A stretch of 64,000 bases of DNA from Gammaproteobacteria bacterium (GTDB lineage Bacteria; Pseudomonadota; Gammaproteobacteria; Acidiferrobacterales; Sulfurifustaceae), in the NCBI GenBank assembly GCA_004298065.1, contig SCRL01000034.1, positions 30,487 to 94,486 on the forward strand. Reading direction: 5' to 3'. Positions 19,873 to 28,295 of this stretch are shown here, piece after piece. The notes below the pieces were generated by a model, which saw only the letters and a list, made by a program, of their open reading frames with translations, did no database searches and was not told the origin of the DNA. Positions within the stretch are counted from its first letter, which is position 1. The number at the start of each line of letters is the position of its first letter. The position numbers and the translations under genes were made by a program.

Positions 19873-20359
19873 GAGGGAGCCGGTACAGATAGTGCGCGCC
19901 CTGCAACACCGCCAGCGCATAAACGCCGGCGAGAACGTCATCGAGCATGCAGCCCAGCCCGTTCGCCAGCCGGCGGTCGATGAGCCGTATGGGGTATGGC
20001 TTCCAGATGTCGAACAGCCGGAACAGCACGAAGCCAGCGACGATCCACGCCCAGCCGGGGGGAGCCAGAAACATCGTAATAAGGAATCCAACCACTTCGT
20101 CCCACACGATCGTCTGGTGATCGTGGGCGCCAAGGTCGCGCCCGGTAACCTCGGCCAGCCACACACCCAGCGCAAACAACAACACGACGCTAACGGTATA
20201 GAACCACGGCCCCAGCTCGGACAGGACGATATAAAAAGGTATGCCAACCAGCGTGCCGAACGTCCCCGGGGCAAAGGGGATACGTCCGGCACCAAACCCC
20301 TGAGCCAGAAAATGCGTCAGCCGGCGCGACGGTGAAAATGCCGCATCACCGGGCTGCAT
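19865..20359 (-). CDS. pgpA: Phosphatidylglycerophosphatase A
   Basis: A 164-residue inner-membrane enzyme dephosphorylating phosphatidylglycerophosphate to phosphatidylglycerol. PgpA landmarks are FLAQGFGAGRIPFAPGTFGT at about 17-36, the acidic active-site segment VWDEVVGF near 85, and FRLFDIWKPYPIRLIDRR near 115-132 followed by the GLGCMLDDVLAGVYA C-terminal helix. ATG at 20359 (MQPGDAAFS) is favoured; it overlaps the helicase stop by 14 bp. A longer frame runs further into the helicase gene. Confidence 0.93.
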   Translation of the reverse strand: MQPGDAAFSPSRRLTHFLAQGFGAGRIPFAPGTFGTLVGIPFYIVLSELGPWFYTVSVVLLFALGVWLAEVTGRDLGAHDHQTIVWDEVVGFLITMFLAPPGWAWIVAGFVLFRLFDIWKPYPIRLIDRRLANGLGCMLDDVLAGVYALAVLQGAHYLYRLPHG

Positions 20360-22286
20360 GTTGCGGGCGATCCGTGGTATCGAAAAACCGCTGCACGTCC
20401 GCAAGCGCGCGCGTACGCGGCATCGGCGGCAGGCTGGCGAGGAAGGTCTTGCCGTAGGGCTTCGACAACAGCCTCGGATCGCACAGCATCAGTACGCCAC
20501 GGTCGTTTTCGTCGCGGATGAGTCGACCAGCGCCCTGCTTGAGCGCGATCACCGCCGCCGGCAACTGGTATTCCATGAACGGATTACGTCCCTCTTCTTC
20601 CATGGCGCGCCCGCGCGCCTGCAGCACCGGGTCGTCGGGCGCGGCGAACGGCAGCTTGTCGATGATAACGCACGACAGTGCCTCGCCGCGCACGTCCACA
20701 CCCTCCCAGAAACTGCCGGTGCCGAGCAGCACGGCGTTGCCGAGTTCGCGGAAGCGCTCAAGCAGCACCGAGCGCGGCGCCTCGCCCTGCACCAGCAACG
20801 GATGATCCAGCCGGCCTTGCAACAGTTCCTCGGCGAGCCGAAGCGCGCGGTGGCTGGTGAACAACAGGAACGCGCGCCCGCGGGAGGCGGCCAGCACCGG
20901 CAGCGCGGCCTCGATCACGGCGACCGTGTAATCCGGCGAGCCGGGATTCGGCAAACCGGTCGGCAAGTACAACAGCGTGTTGCGCGCGTAGTCGAACGGA
21001 CTGTCCCACAGGCCGGTTTCGGCGTTTTCGAGCCCGAGTTGCATCTGGAAGTGCGCAAAATTTTTGTTGATCGCCAGCGTCGCCGAGGTAAACACCCAGG
21101 CCTTGCCGCTGCCCTCGACGCGGCCGCGAAACGGGCCGGAGACGTCGAGCGGCGTGAGATAGAGACTGAAGCCGCGGTGCGTGGTCTCGTACCACGAGAC
21201 GTAATCGCTGGTGGCATCGCGGATGAGCGTCAGGCGCTCGGCCAAATCGAGCGCGCGCCGGTGGCAGTTCGCCAGCCCCTGCCCCTTCGGCGCCGCCAGC
21301 GTCAACGCCTGCACCAGTCCGTCCAGCCGCGCGGCCAGATCGGACAGCGCCTGACGAAAGGATTTGTCATCTTCCAGACCGGCCAGGGAGGCGCGTTTCG
21401 ATTCCTTGCCGAATGCAAGACGGAAATCCGCCACGGCTTTCTCGAGCTTGGCGGCCGCTTCAGGCAGCCCGGCGACACCGCTCTTCTCGCGCACATCCTC
21501 GGCCACGGTGTCGCGGCACAGGCCGTTGAGCTGGGAGCTGCTCAGCGACTGGCCGAAGAACACTGAAACGATTTCGGGCAGCTGGTGCGCTTCGTCGAAT
21601 ACCACCGCCTCCACGCCGGGCAGCAGCTGGGCAAAGCCCTCGTCGCGCAGCGCGAGGTCGGCGAAAAACAGATGGTGGTTGACGACGACCACGTCGGCCG
21701 CGAGTGCCTCGCGGCGCGCGGCGTTGACATGACAGCGGTCGAAATCGGAACAGCCACCACCGAGACAGTTGTCGGCGGTCGAGGTAACCAGCGGCCAGAG
21801 CTCGGAATCCTCGGGCACCTCGCTCACCTCGGCGATGTCACCGCGGCGCGTGCGCTGCGCCCAGGCGGCGAGCTTCTGGAAATCGGCCGCCTGCACGCGG
21901 CTCGCGAACCGGCCCTCGGCGGCGGTGCGCGCCAAGCGGTGGCGGCACAGATAGTTTGCGCGCCCCTTGAGCAGCGCCGTGGTGACGGGCACGCCGAGGG
22001 CGTCGCGCACTTGCGGCAGGTCGCGGTGGTAGATCTGGTCCTGGAGGTGGCGCGTGCCGGTCGAGATCAGCGTCTTTTTGCCAGAGAGCAGCACCGGCAC
22101 GAGGTAGGCGTAGGTCTTGCCGGTGCCGGATTCGGCGATGAACACGCCGGCATCCGCCAGCACCCGCTCGATGCTCGCCGCCATCTGCTGTTGCGCCGGG
22201 CGCGCGCTGAACCCGGGTACCCGTTCCGCAAACGGACCGCGGACGCCGAGAATATCTGTGCAGGTGGACAATGCGGATGTTTTCAC
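20346..22286 (-). CDS. DinG/YoaA-type XPD-like DNA helicase
   Basis: A 646-residue superfamily 2 iron-sulfur helicase. Walker A AESGTGKT is near residues 54-61, with the DEAH box VVFDEAHQLP near 230. The insertion carrying CRHRLA, NCLGGGC and DRCH supplies four Cys for a 4Fe-4S cluster. The C-terminal half holds GSFWEGVDVRGE and QGAGRLIRDENDRG. It unwinds 5'-3' and is tied to DNA damage or replication repair; YoaA-like is likelier than DinG because of length. GTG start at 22286. Downstream it overlaps pgpA by 14 bp. Confidence 0.88.
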   Translation of the reverse strand: MKTSALSTCTDILGVRGPFAERVPGFSARPAQQQMAASIERVLADAGVFIAESGTGKTYAYLVPVLLSGKKTLISTGTRHLQDQIYHRDLPQVRDALGVPVTTALLKGRANYLCRHRLARTAAEGRFASRVQAADFQKLAAWAQRTRRGDIAEVSEVPEDSELWPLVTSTADNCLGGGCSDFDRCHVNAARREALAADVVVVNHHLFFADLALRDEGFAQLLPGVEAVVFDEAHQLPEIVSVFFGQSLSSSQLNGLCRDTVAEDVREKSGVAGLPEAAAKLEKAVADFRLAFGKESKRASLAGLEDDKSFRQALSDLAARLDGLVQALTLAAPKGQGLANCHRRALDLAERLTLIRDATSDYVSWYETTHRGFSLYLTPLDVSGPFRGRVEGSGKAWVFTSATLAINKNFAHFQMQLGLENAETGLWDSPFDYARNTLLYLPTGLPNPGSPDYTVAVIEAALPVLAASRGRAFLLFTSHRALRLAEELLQGRLDHPLLVQGEAPRSVLLERFRELGNAVLLGTGSFWEGVDVRGEALSCVIIDKLPFAAPDDPVLQARGRAMEEEGRNPFMEYQLPAAVIALKQGAGRLIRDENDRGVLMLCDPRLLSKPYGKTFLASLPPMPRTRALADVQRFFDTTDRPQHAAR

Positions 22287-22345
22287 TTGGCGCGAGCATC
22301 ATATAAATACCCCGCGCCGGGGGCAACAGCACGACGAACAAACTG

Positions 22346-24721
22346 CTAGAGCTTTTGCTTGAAGGCGAGCACCGCCTGGTTGCGCAGCGTCATCAGCAGG
22401 CTCGCCTCCTTCTTGCCAAGGTCGAGCAGGCCCGGTGCGAGCTGGTCGGCGTACAACAGGCCGATGGGTTTCTTGTTCACGAGGATCGGCAGCACCACGA
22501 ACGACGGCGCGTTGACGCGCTCCCGGTACCACGCCGGCAGGCGCCCACTGAGGCGCGGATCGGTGGAATCGGTGATGACGATGTCGCGCCCCTGCCCGAG
22601 CGCAAGACCGAAGATGTCCGGTCCCGGCGGCAGTGGCACGCGAAACCGCCGGCTCAGCTCCTCGATGCCCTCGCCCAACCCGAACCGTCCGACGATGGCG
22701 TTCTGCCGGACGTCGCGAATCCCGAGCAGCACGCGCGAGAACGGCATGCCGCGGTAAATGGTTTCCAGGATCATGCGCAGCAGGTCGTTGAGATCGTAAT
22801 CCGACACCATGGTGTTGGTGATGTCCTGGATGCCGGCCGACAGCACGGCGGGCTCGATCGAGCGTCCCGGCAGCGGCGTGTCCTGGCTGACCTCGACCGT
22901 TGTGCCGGCGTCGTCCAGCGAAAGCGTCGGCTCCAGCGCCTCCGCCTCCATCGATACCTCGGTGGTCGCCGCGTCCGTCACCGGCGCAGCCGGTGCTGTC
23001 GGCACGCCGGCAAACGTCGGCTGACCGAGCCGGCGCACGACCCGGCTGTCGCGCACGTCGAGGTCGAGCGCCTGCGCCTCGGCCGTGAAACTGCGCAACG
23101 AGGCGTCGACGAGCGTCGTGAGCGATTCACGCGTCACCGTCAGGCATTCGCCATAACGCTGCAAGATCGCCTGAAGCCGTTTCTCGCGGACATCCGGTGC
23201 CGCAATCGAGGCGTCGCGCAGATCGCACGCCAGGCCGACCACCGCGCGGAAGCGTTCATCGGCCGTCGCCGGCCGGTGCAGACGGTCGTCCGTGACACGC
23301 TGCATGCTGCGCAGCATCCGTTCCGGGAAATTCCACTGGCGCGCGATTTCGGTGCCGAGCTTCTCGTACGAAATACCGAGCACGGTGGCGGCGGCCTGTT
23401 CCGCTGACTGGCCCTGTTGCACCAGTCGCGCTATCTCCAGCGTCTCGTCGTGAAAGTAATACATCGCGAGCAGCTTGCCGAGGCCGCTGAACATGGCGCA
23501 GATCGACGCCTCCTCGGCGTCTTTCGAGTACTGCGCCATGAGGTTGCGCGCGATCGTGGCGCCGAGCAGCGACGCCGCCATCTCGTCCTTGAGATGCGTT
23601 GCCTGGGCCTTGTTCTGCAGGTGGTGGAACAGGATGAGCGAGCAGGCGATGTGGCGCACGGCGTTGAAGCCGAGGACAACGACCGCGCGCGAGATGGTGC
23701 TGATGCGACCGAACTGTTTGTAGGTGGCCGCGTTGACCACCTTGAGCAATTTGTTCGTGAGTGCAAAGTCCTTGAGGATGACGCCCGCGAGCTGCGTGAC
23801 GCTCTCCTCGTCCGAGGACGCGATGCGGTTGATCGCGCGGATTGAGTCGGACAGCGCCGGGAAATCGCCCTTCGAACGCATGCGTCGCAGGAGAAATTCG
23901 ACCGCGCCCTTGCCGTCGCCGGCGTCGACGATTTCCTCCGCGGGTTCGAGATAATCGCGCAACGCCGCGCTCATGGCGGCCGCACTCTCGTGGCGATCTT
24001 CAGGACGGCGCGCCAGCCCGCGCAGCACGATGGCGTCCAGCTTGGCGTCGACGTCCGGGTTCAATGTCGACGGCGCCGCCGGCGCATCGGCCGCCGTGCG
24101 GCCCGTCAGCATTTCGTAAAGCACCATGGCCACAGAATACAAATCCGCGGCCGGCGTAACATTGCCGCCGGCACGATATTCCGGCGCCGCATACGGCGGC
24201 GTGCCAGCGGGCGTGACGGTCCCGGCAGACCGGCCGCCGAGCGTCACGGCGATGCCGAAATCCATGACGCGCGCGTTGCCGCCGCCGTCGATCATGATAT
24301 TGGCCGGCTTCAGGTCGCGATGGATGACGCCCTGGCGGTGGGCGTAGCCCACGGCTTCGAGAACCTGGAGCGTCGTCTCGACCGCGCGGACCACGGGCAG
24401 CCGCTCCTCGATGCTCAACAGGTGGCGCAACGTTTGGCCCGGCACGTATTCGAGCACGAGGTAGGGCTCGCCCCGGTGCGAACCGGCGTCGAACAGCGTG
24501 ACGATGTGAGGATGAACGAGACGACTGACCGTCTGCGCCTCGGCTTCCAGGAGCCGCGCGTACGCCTCGCGGTCGGTCGGGCGGACGGTAAGCGTCTTGA
24601 TGGCCACGTCCCGGTCGAGACGGGTGTCGTGCGCGAGAAACACCCGGCCCTGCCCGCCCTGGCCGAGGGGCTTCACAATGCGGAATCGGTCGATCTGTGA
24701 CGGTGTGGCGAGCGCTTCCAA
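22346..24721 (-). CDS. Ser/Thr protein kinase - HDOD - GAF fusion
   Basis: A 791-residue multi-domain signalling protein. Kinase domain at about 12-270: glycine loop GQGGQGRV (20-27), Lys42 in VAIK, catalytic HRDLKPAN (134-141) and DFG (154-156), so active by motif. An HDOD domain occupies about 275-490 (LLKVVNAATYKQF, VVLGFNAVRHIACSLILFHHL, MAQYSKDAEEASICAMFSGLGKL), a helical phosphohydrolase-like fold without intact catalytic HD. After a Pro/Ala/Thr-rich linker (about 575-625) a GAF domain runs 640-785. No transmembrane segment is seen. Its partners are unknown. It lies 59 bp from the helicase and 75 bp from the aldo/keto reductase. Confidence 0.85.
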   Translation of the reverse strand: MEALATPSQIDRFRIVKPLGQGGQGRVFLAHDTRLDRDVAIKTLTVRPTDREAYARLLEAEAQTVSRLVHPHIVTLFDAGSHRGEPYLVLEYVPGQTLRHLLSIEERLPVVRAVETTLQVLEAVGYAHRQGVIHRDLKPANIMIDGGGNARVMDFGIAVTLGGRSAGTVTPAGTPPYAAPEYRAGGNVTPAADLYSVAMVLYEMLTGRTAADAPAAPSTLNPDVDAKLDAIVLRGLARRPEDRHESAAAMSAALRDYLEPAEEIVDAGDGKGAVEFLLRRMRSKGDFPALSDSIRAINRIASSDEESVTQLAGVILKDFALTNKLLKVVNAATYKQFGRISTISRAVVVLGFNAVRHIACSLILFHHLQNKAQATHLKDEMAASLLGATIARNLMAQYSKDAEEASICAMFSGLGKLLAMYYFHDETLEIARLVQQGQSAEQAAATVLGISYEKLGTEIARQWNFPERMLRSMQRVTDDRLHRPATADERFRAVVGLACDLRDASIAAPDVREKRLQAILQRYGECLTVTRESLTTLVDASLRSFTAEAQALDLDVRDSRVVRRLGQPTFAGVPTAPAAPVTDAATTEVSMEAEALEPTLSLDDAGTTVEVSQDTPLPGRSIEPAVLSAGIQDITNTMVSDYDLNDLLRMILETIYRGMPFSRVLLGIRDVRQNAIVGRFGLGEGIEELSRRFRVPLPPGPDIFGLALGQGRDIVITDSTDPRLSGRLPAWYRERVNAPSFVVLPILVNKKPIGLLYADQLAPGLLDLGKKEASLLMTLRNQAVLAFKQKL

Positions 24722-24795
24722 GACAGTCTCCGGCGCCTCTTCTCCGGAGAACTATCGGCAGGATTCGACCCAAACTGTAGCGCCCCGTCGGGACG

Positions 24796-25731
24796 CTATA
24801 ACTGCCGGACCAGGCTCGCCATTTTCTCGCGCGTTGCCGCATCCGGCAGGCGCCCGAACCCCGCCTGCATGTTGTCCTCGAGGTGCTTGACCTTGCTGGT
24901 CGCCGGGATGGCGCAGGTCACCGCAGGGTGCGACAGGATGAATTTCAGAAAAAATTGCGCCCAACTCGCGCAATCGATCTCGGTGGCCCAGGCCGGCAGC
25001 GCCTTGTCGCGCACCTTGCCGAACAGGCCGGCCTTCTCGAACGGCCGGTTCACCAGCACGGCGATGCCGAGCTCCTGCGAAAGCGGCAGCAACCGACGTT
25101 CGGCCTCGCGGCTGACGATGGAATAGTTGAATTGCACGAAATCCGGCTTCTCGGCGCGCATCACGCGCTCAAGGTCGTCGTACGCGCCCTCGGTGTAGTG
25201 CGTGATGCCGAGATAACGCACTCGCCCCTGCGCCTTCCAGCCACGCAGGGTTTCAAGGTGTGTCTTCCAGTCCACCAGGTTGTGCACCTGCATCAGGTCG
25301 AGTTTCGAGGTGTGCAGCAGGCGCATCGAGGTTTCCATCTGGCGAATGCCGGCGTTGCGGCCGGTGGTCCAGACCTTGGTGGCGAGAAACAGGCGGTCAT
25401 GCACGCCGTTCTTCGCGGCCAGGTCGCCGACCACGGCTTCCGACTCGCCGTACATCGGCGAGGAGTCGATGACCTTTCCACCGAGCGCAACGAAACGCTT
25501 GAGCACATCGCGCAGCGGCGCGCGCTCGGCCTCGGAACTTCCAACATCGAATGTCTGCCATGTACCGAGGCCGACGGCCGGAATCTGCTCGCCGGATTTC
25601 GGAATCGCGCGAGCCAGCAGCGCACCGGGTCGCGCGGCCAGCACTGCCGGCGTCAACGTCGCGGCACCGGCGGCGAGCGCGCCACGCAACACGTCGCGGC
25701 GCGAAAGCCCCTCATGCGATTTGTCGTTCAT
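24796..25731 (-). CDS. Tat-exported aldo/keto reductase
   Basis: A 311-residue aldo/keto reductase with an N-terminal twin-arginine signal (SRRDVLRGALAAGAATL, residues 10-26). The AKR landmarks after it are VIDSSPMYGESEAVVGDL with the catalytic Tyr, LFLATKVWTTGRN (Lys) and VHNLVDWKTHLETL (His). The Tat signal means the protein is folded with its cofactor in the cytoplasm and sent to the periplasm. Its substrate is unknown. It overlaps the downstream NTT/MFS-like carrier by 4 bp (ATG within its stop region), so the two share an operon. Confidence 0.85.
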   Translation of the reverse strand: MNDKSHEGLSRRDVLRGALAAGAATLTPAVLAARPGALLARAIPKSGEQIPAVGLGTWQTFDVGSSEAERAPLRDVLKRFVALGGKVIDSSPMYGESEAVVGDLAAKNGVHDRLFLATKVWTTGRNAGIRQMETSMRLLHTSKLDLMQVHNLVDWKTHLETLRGWKAQGRVRYLGITHYTEGAYDDLERVMRAEKPDFVQFNYSIVSREAERRLLPLSQELGIAVLVNRPFEKAGLFGKVRDKALPAWATEIDCASWAQFFLKFILSHPAVTCAIPATSKVKHLEDNMQAGFGRLPDAATREKMASLVRQL

Positions 25732-27041
25732 GGTTCACCTCCAGTCCTTATTACGCTACCACGCAGCTCCTCCTGGCGCCGCCCCAACCGAATGCCGAGC
25801 CAGGCCCAGGCGAGCGCCAGCGGCACGGACAGCACGGCAATTCCGGTCAGGCCAAGCCCGAGCGCCTTGAGGCCGGCAAACGCCCAGCCGCTGATCGCGT
25901 CGCCGCCGCGATAGACCACGGTGTCGATGAAATTCTTGGCCTTGTATTTGGTCTCGCGCCCGACGACGGTAAACAGGACCTCGCGTGCCGGGCGCATGAC
26001 GGCGTAATCACCCGCGCGCCGCGCAATCTGGAACGCCACCAACACCGGCAACACCGGCGCCGCGCCGAGCGCAATGAAGCCGATGGCCGAGAGCAGTGGC
26101 ACCAGCGCGAGCGTGAGCGGAATGCCAAGCCACTTCAGCAGTCGTCCGGTCAGCACAACCTGAACGGCAATCGTCAGAACATTCACGCCCAGATCGATCA
26201 ACGCGAACAACCGCGTGCGATCGGCCGGATCGGCATAGGTTGCGGAAACGATATGGGCCTGTTCGAAATAGAGAAACGTCGAGAGCGTGGTGAACAGCCA
26301 GATGAACAGGCCGATGCCGAGCAGGTACGGCGTGCGCGCCACTAACCCGAAACCGGCCCACATGCTGCCGCCCAGCGGTCGCTCCGCTTCTGTCGTCTGC
26401 GATTCAGCCGGGGGAATCGTTCGCGCCCAGCGCACCAGCCGGTGGATGCAAAAAACCGCCATCAACAGCAACGCGCATGACACCGGCAGCAGGTTTACCG
26501 GACCGAGCGATTTTACAAGCGATGCCGTCAGCAACGGACCGGTCACGGCGCCGGCGCTGCCGCCGGCGGCAATGAAGCCGAACAGCCGGCGCGCCTGGGC
26601 GTTGGTATAGAGATCCACCATGAAGCTCCAGAACACCGACACCACGAACAGATTGAACACGCTCACCCAGATGAAAAACGCGCGCGCGGTGAGCGCGACG
26701 TAGTCATCGAGCTGGAACAGCGCGTAGAACAGCAGCAGGTTGGCGGCGAAGAAGTAATACACCGCTGGCAGCAGTTGCCGGCGCGTGAAGCGCGCGGCAC
26801 ACCAGCCGAAAGCCGGGACGGCTGCGAGCATCGCCACGAAAGTGCCAGTGAACACCCAAGGCAACTGCTGCACACCGCCGGCGATGCCCATCTCGTCGCG
26901 CAGCGGACGCAGGATGTAGTAGCTGCACAGCAGCAGGAAGAAATAGACGAACGACCAGAGCAGCGCCACGAGTTCCACCGGCTCGACTGCAACCAGCCGT
27001 CGGAGCCAGCGCGCAGGAGCGGCTAAGCTTCTTTCAGGCAT
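25728..27041 (-). CDS. MFS/NTT-like 12-TM carrier
   Basis: A 437-residue polytopic protein with about 12 hydrophobic helices. The motif RPLRDEMGIAGG following the first helix and the FWSFMVDLYTNAQARRLFGFIAAGGSAGAVTGP stretch match the NTP/NDP-exchange (TlcA) branch of MFS-like carriers. Free-living bacterial homologs of this branch are not proven to move nucleotides, so the substrate is open. It is read in one unit with the upstream pseudo-receiver gene (19-bp overlap) and the aldo/keto reductase. Confidence 0.75.
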   Translation of the reverse strand: MPERSLAAPARWLRRLVAVEPVELVALLWSFVYFFLLLCSYYILRPLRDEMGIAGGVQQLPWVFTGTFVAMLAAVPAFGWCAARFTRRQLLPAVYYFFAANLLLFYALFQLDDYVALTARAFFIWVSVFNLFVVSVFWSFMVDLYTNAQARRLFGFIAAGGSAGAVTGPLLTASLVKSLGPVNLLPVSCALLLMAVFCIHRLVRWARTIPPAESQTTEAERPLGGSMWAGFGLVARTPYLLGIGLFIWLFTTLSTFLYFEQAHIVSATYADPADRTRLFALIDLGVNVLTIAVQVVLTGRLLKWLGIPLTLALVPLLSAIGFIALGAAPVLPVLVAFQIARRAGDYAVMRPAREVLFTVVGRETKYKAKNFIDTVVYRGGDAISGWAFAGLKALGLGLTGIAVLSVPLALAWAWLGIRLGRRQEELRGSVIRTGGEP

Positions 27042-27397
27042 GCTTCCAGCGCCTCCGGCTGGATCGGGTACGCCAGCGTCGCGCGTATCGGAAATCGCGA
27101 CGTCACGCGCGCGAGTTGGTGTTCGTGCTCCTTGTCGTAAAACACGATCACTCGCGTTTTCGGGATGCGTTGAATAACCGCCAACAGCGACTCAAGACTG
27201 CTGGTGCGATCGCGAAAATCCGACTGGAAGTTGAATTCGGCCACCACCACGTCCGGCTGCAGACTCTTGAGCGCGGCGATCGCCTTGCGCACCGATACCG
27301 CCTTCGTTACCGCATATCCCGCCTTCTCATAGAGCGGCGTGAAATCGGGATAGCCGCCGAGTTCGGTGATGGACAGCAGCGTGCGGGGTGCGGCCAT
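27023..27397 (-). CDS. Receiver-like protein with non-canonical phosphoacceptor
   Basis: A 124-residue alpha/beta protein with receiver-domain spacing: ETLLSITELGGYPDF-like first strand (residues 5-19, LLSITELGGYPDF), LQPDVVVAEFNF at the third strand, TRVIVFYDKE at the fourth and ATLAYPIQPEALEAC at the fifth. The phosphoacceptor Asp position looks like Glu (VVVAEFN) and the conserved Lys of the fifth strand is absent. If the assignment is right it is a phosphorylation-independent pseudo-receiver. Function unknown; the overlap with the carrier suggests a shared role. Confidence 0.55.
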   Translation of the reverse strand: MAAPRTLLSITELGGYPDFTPLYEKAGYAVTKAVSVRKAIAALKSLQPDVVVAEFNFQSDFRDRTSSLESLLAVIQRIPKTRVIVFYDKEHEHQLARVTSRFPIRATLAYPIQPEALEACLKEA

Positions 27398-27402
27398 GGC
27401 GG

Positions 27403-28290
27403 TCAGCGAGCAGCGGCATCGAGCGCCCGCTGATGCTCGTCCTGTTGGCGTCGTTCCCGGAACTTGTATTGCAGGTATTCCGGCTTTTCCAGTTCGTGCA
27501 GTTGCACCGGATAGCGCTCGGTGAGATCGAACCAGCGCTCGAAGCGCTGTGCCGATGACTTGTCCCGCGTCTCGAAATAAGCCTGAATCGCAAGGTAATA
27601 GCGCATGGCGTTGCGCTCGACGATGCCGCGCATACCGCCGATATGCTCGGACCTGCCCTGCCGGTCACGGCCGGTCACCGTAAAGCCGACCTTGCCGCTG
27701 CCGAGGGTCGCGAGATAGCCGCCGGTAGCGAAGCTGCTGGTCAGCGACGGCCGGTAGGCGTAGCGGAAATGCACGAACGTCGCCTGTCCGAGTGGAATCG
27801 CCTCGAACGCGATCAGGTAATCGCTCGTCCCGAGCGGACCCGAAGGCGCCGTGAGCGTCACCGCCAGATAATCCGTGCGCGCGGCATCGACGCGGAACGC
27901 GTAACGCAGCACATAGGCCTTCTCCGGCGGTTCGTAGAACTTGCGGCCGCTATAGAACGTGAGCGCATCGGCGCCGTCGCGTTTCTCGTGGGTGCAGGTC
28001 TTGATGTTGAGGTGCAGCAACGCAATCTCGCACCACTCGCGGGGATTGCGCAACGCCTCTGACAGGCGCGGAAAGGAATGCGTCAGAACACCGTAGACCT
28101 CTCCACGTCGCAACTCTCCGTCTTCCGTCGATTCGATATGGATGGGAGCGCCATAGACGTTGGTTTCGAGTTGGGGCCGCAGCGCTTGATAGCGTGCGGT
28201 CAGCGCTTCCCCGGCGCTGTCAGCCCAGGCGAGACCCGTGACGAGCAGCCACCACGACAGGGCGAAATGCAAAACGGTTCGTGCCTTCAT
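27403..28290 (-). CDS. Exported protein of unknown function
   Basis: A 295-residue protein with a clear signal peptide (VLHFALSWWLLVTGLAWA, cleavage about residue 24). The body contains beta-rich, aromatic stretches such as ETNVYGAPIHIES, WCEIALLHLNIKTCTHEKR and YLIAFEAIPLGQATFVHFRYAYRP, with two Cys that could pair. The C-terminal quarter is helical and charged (FRERRQQDEHQRALDAAAR). I do not recognise the family. ATG at 28290 gives a plausible leader; a longer frame overlaps the AddA-like gene and is rejected. It lies 5 bp from that gene and 5 bp from the pseudo-receiver gene, so probably co-transcribed. Confidence 0.7.
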   Translation of the reverse strand: MKARTVLHFALSWWLLVTGLAWADSAGEALTARYQALRPQLETNVYGAPIHIESTEDGELRRGEVYGVLTHSFPRLSEALRNPREWCEIALLHLNIKTCTHEKRDGADALTFYSGRKFYEPPEKAYVLRYAFRVDAARTDYLAVTLTAPSGPLGTSDYLIAFEAIPLGQATFVHFRYAYRPSLTSSFATGGYLATLGSGKVGFTVTGRDRQGRSEHIGGMRGIVERNAMRYYLAIQAYFETRDKSSAQRFERWFDLTERYPVQLHELEKPEYLQYKFRERRQQDEHQRALDAAAR

Positions 28291-28295
28291 GACGA

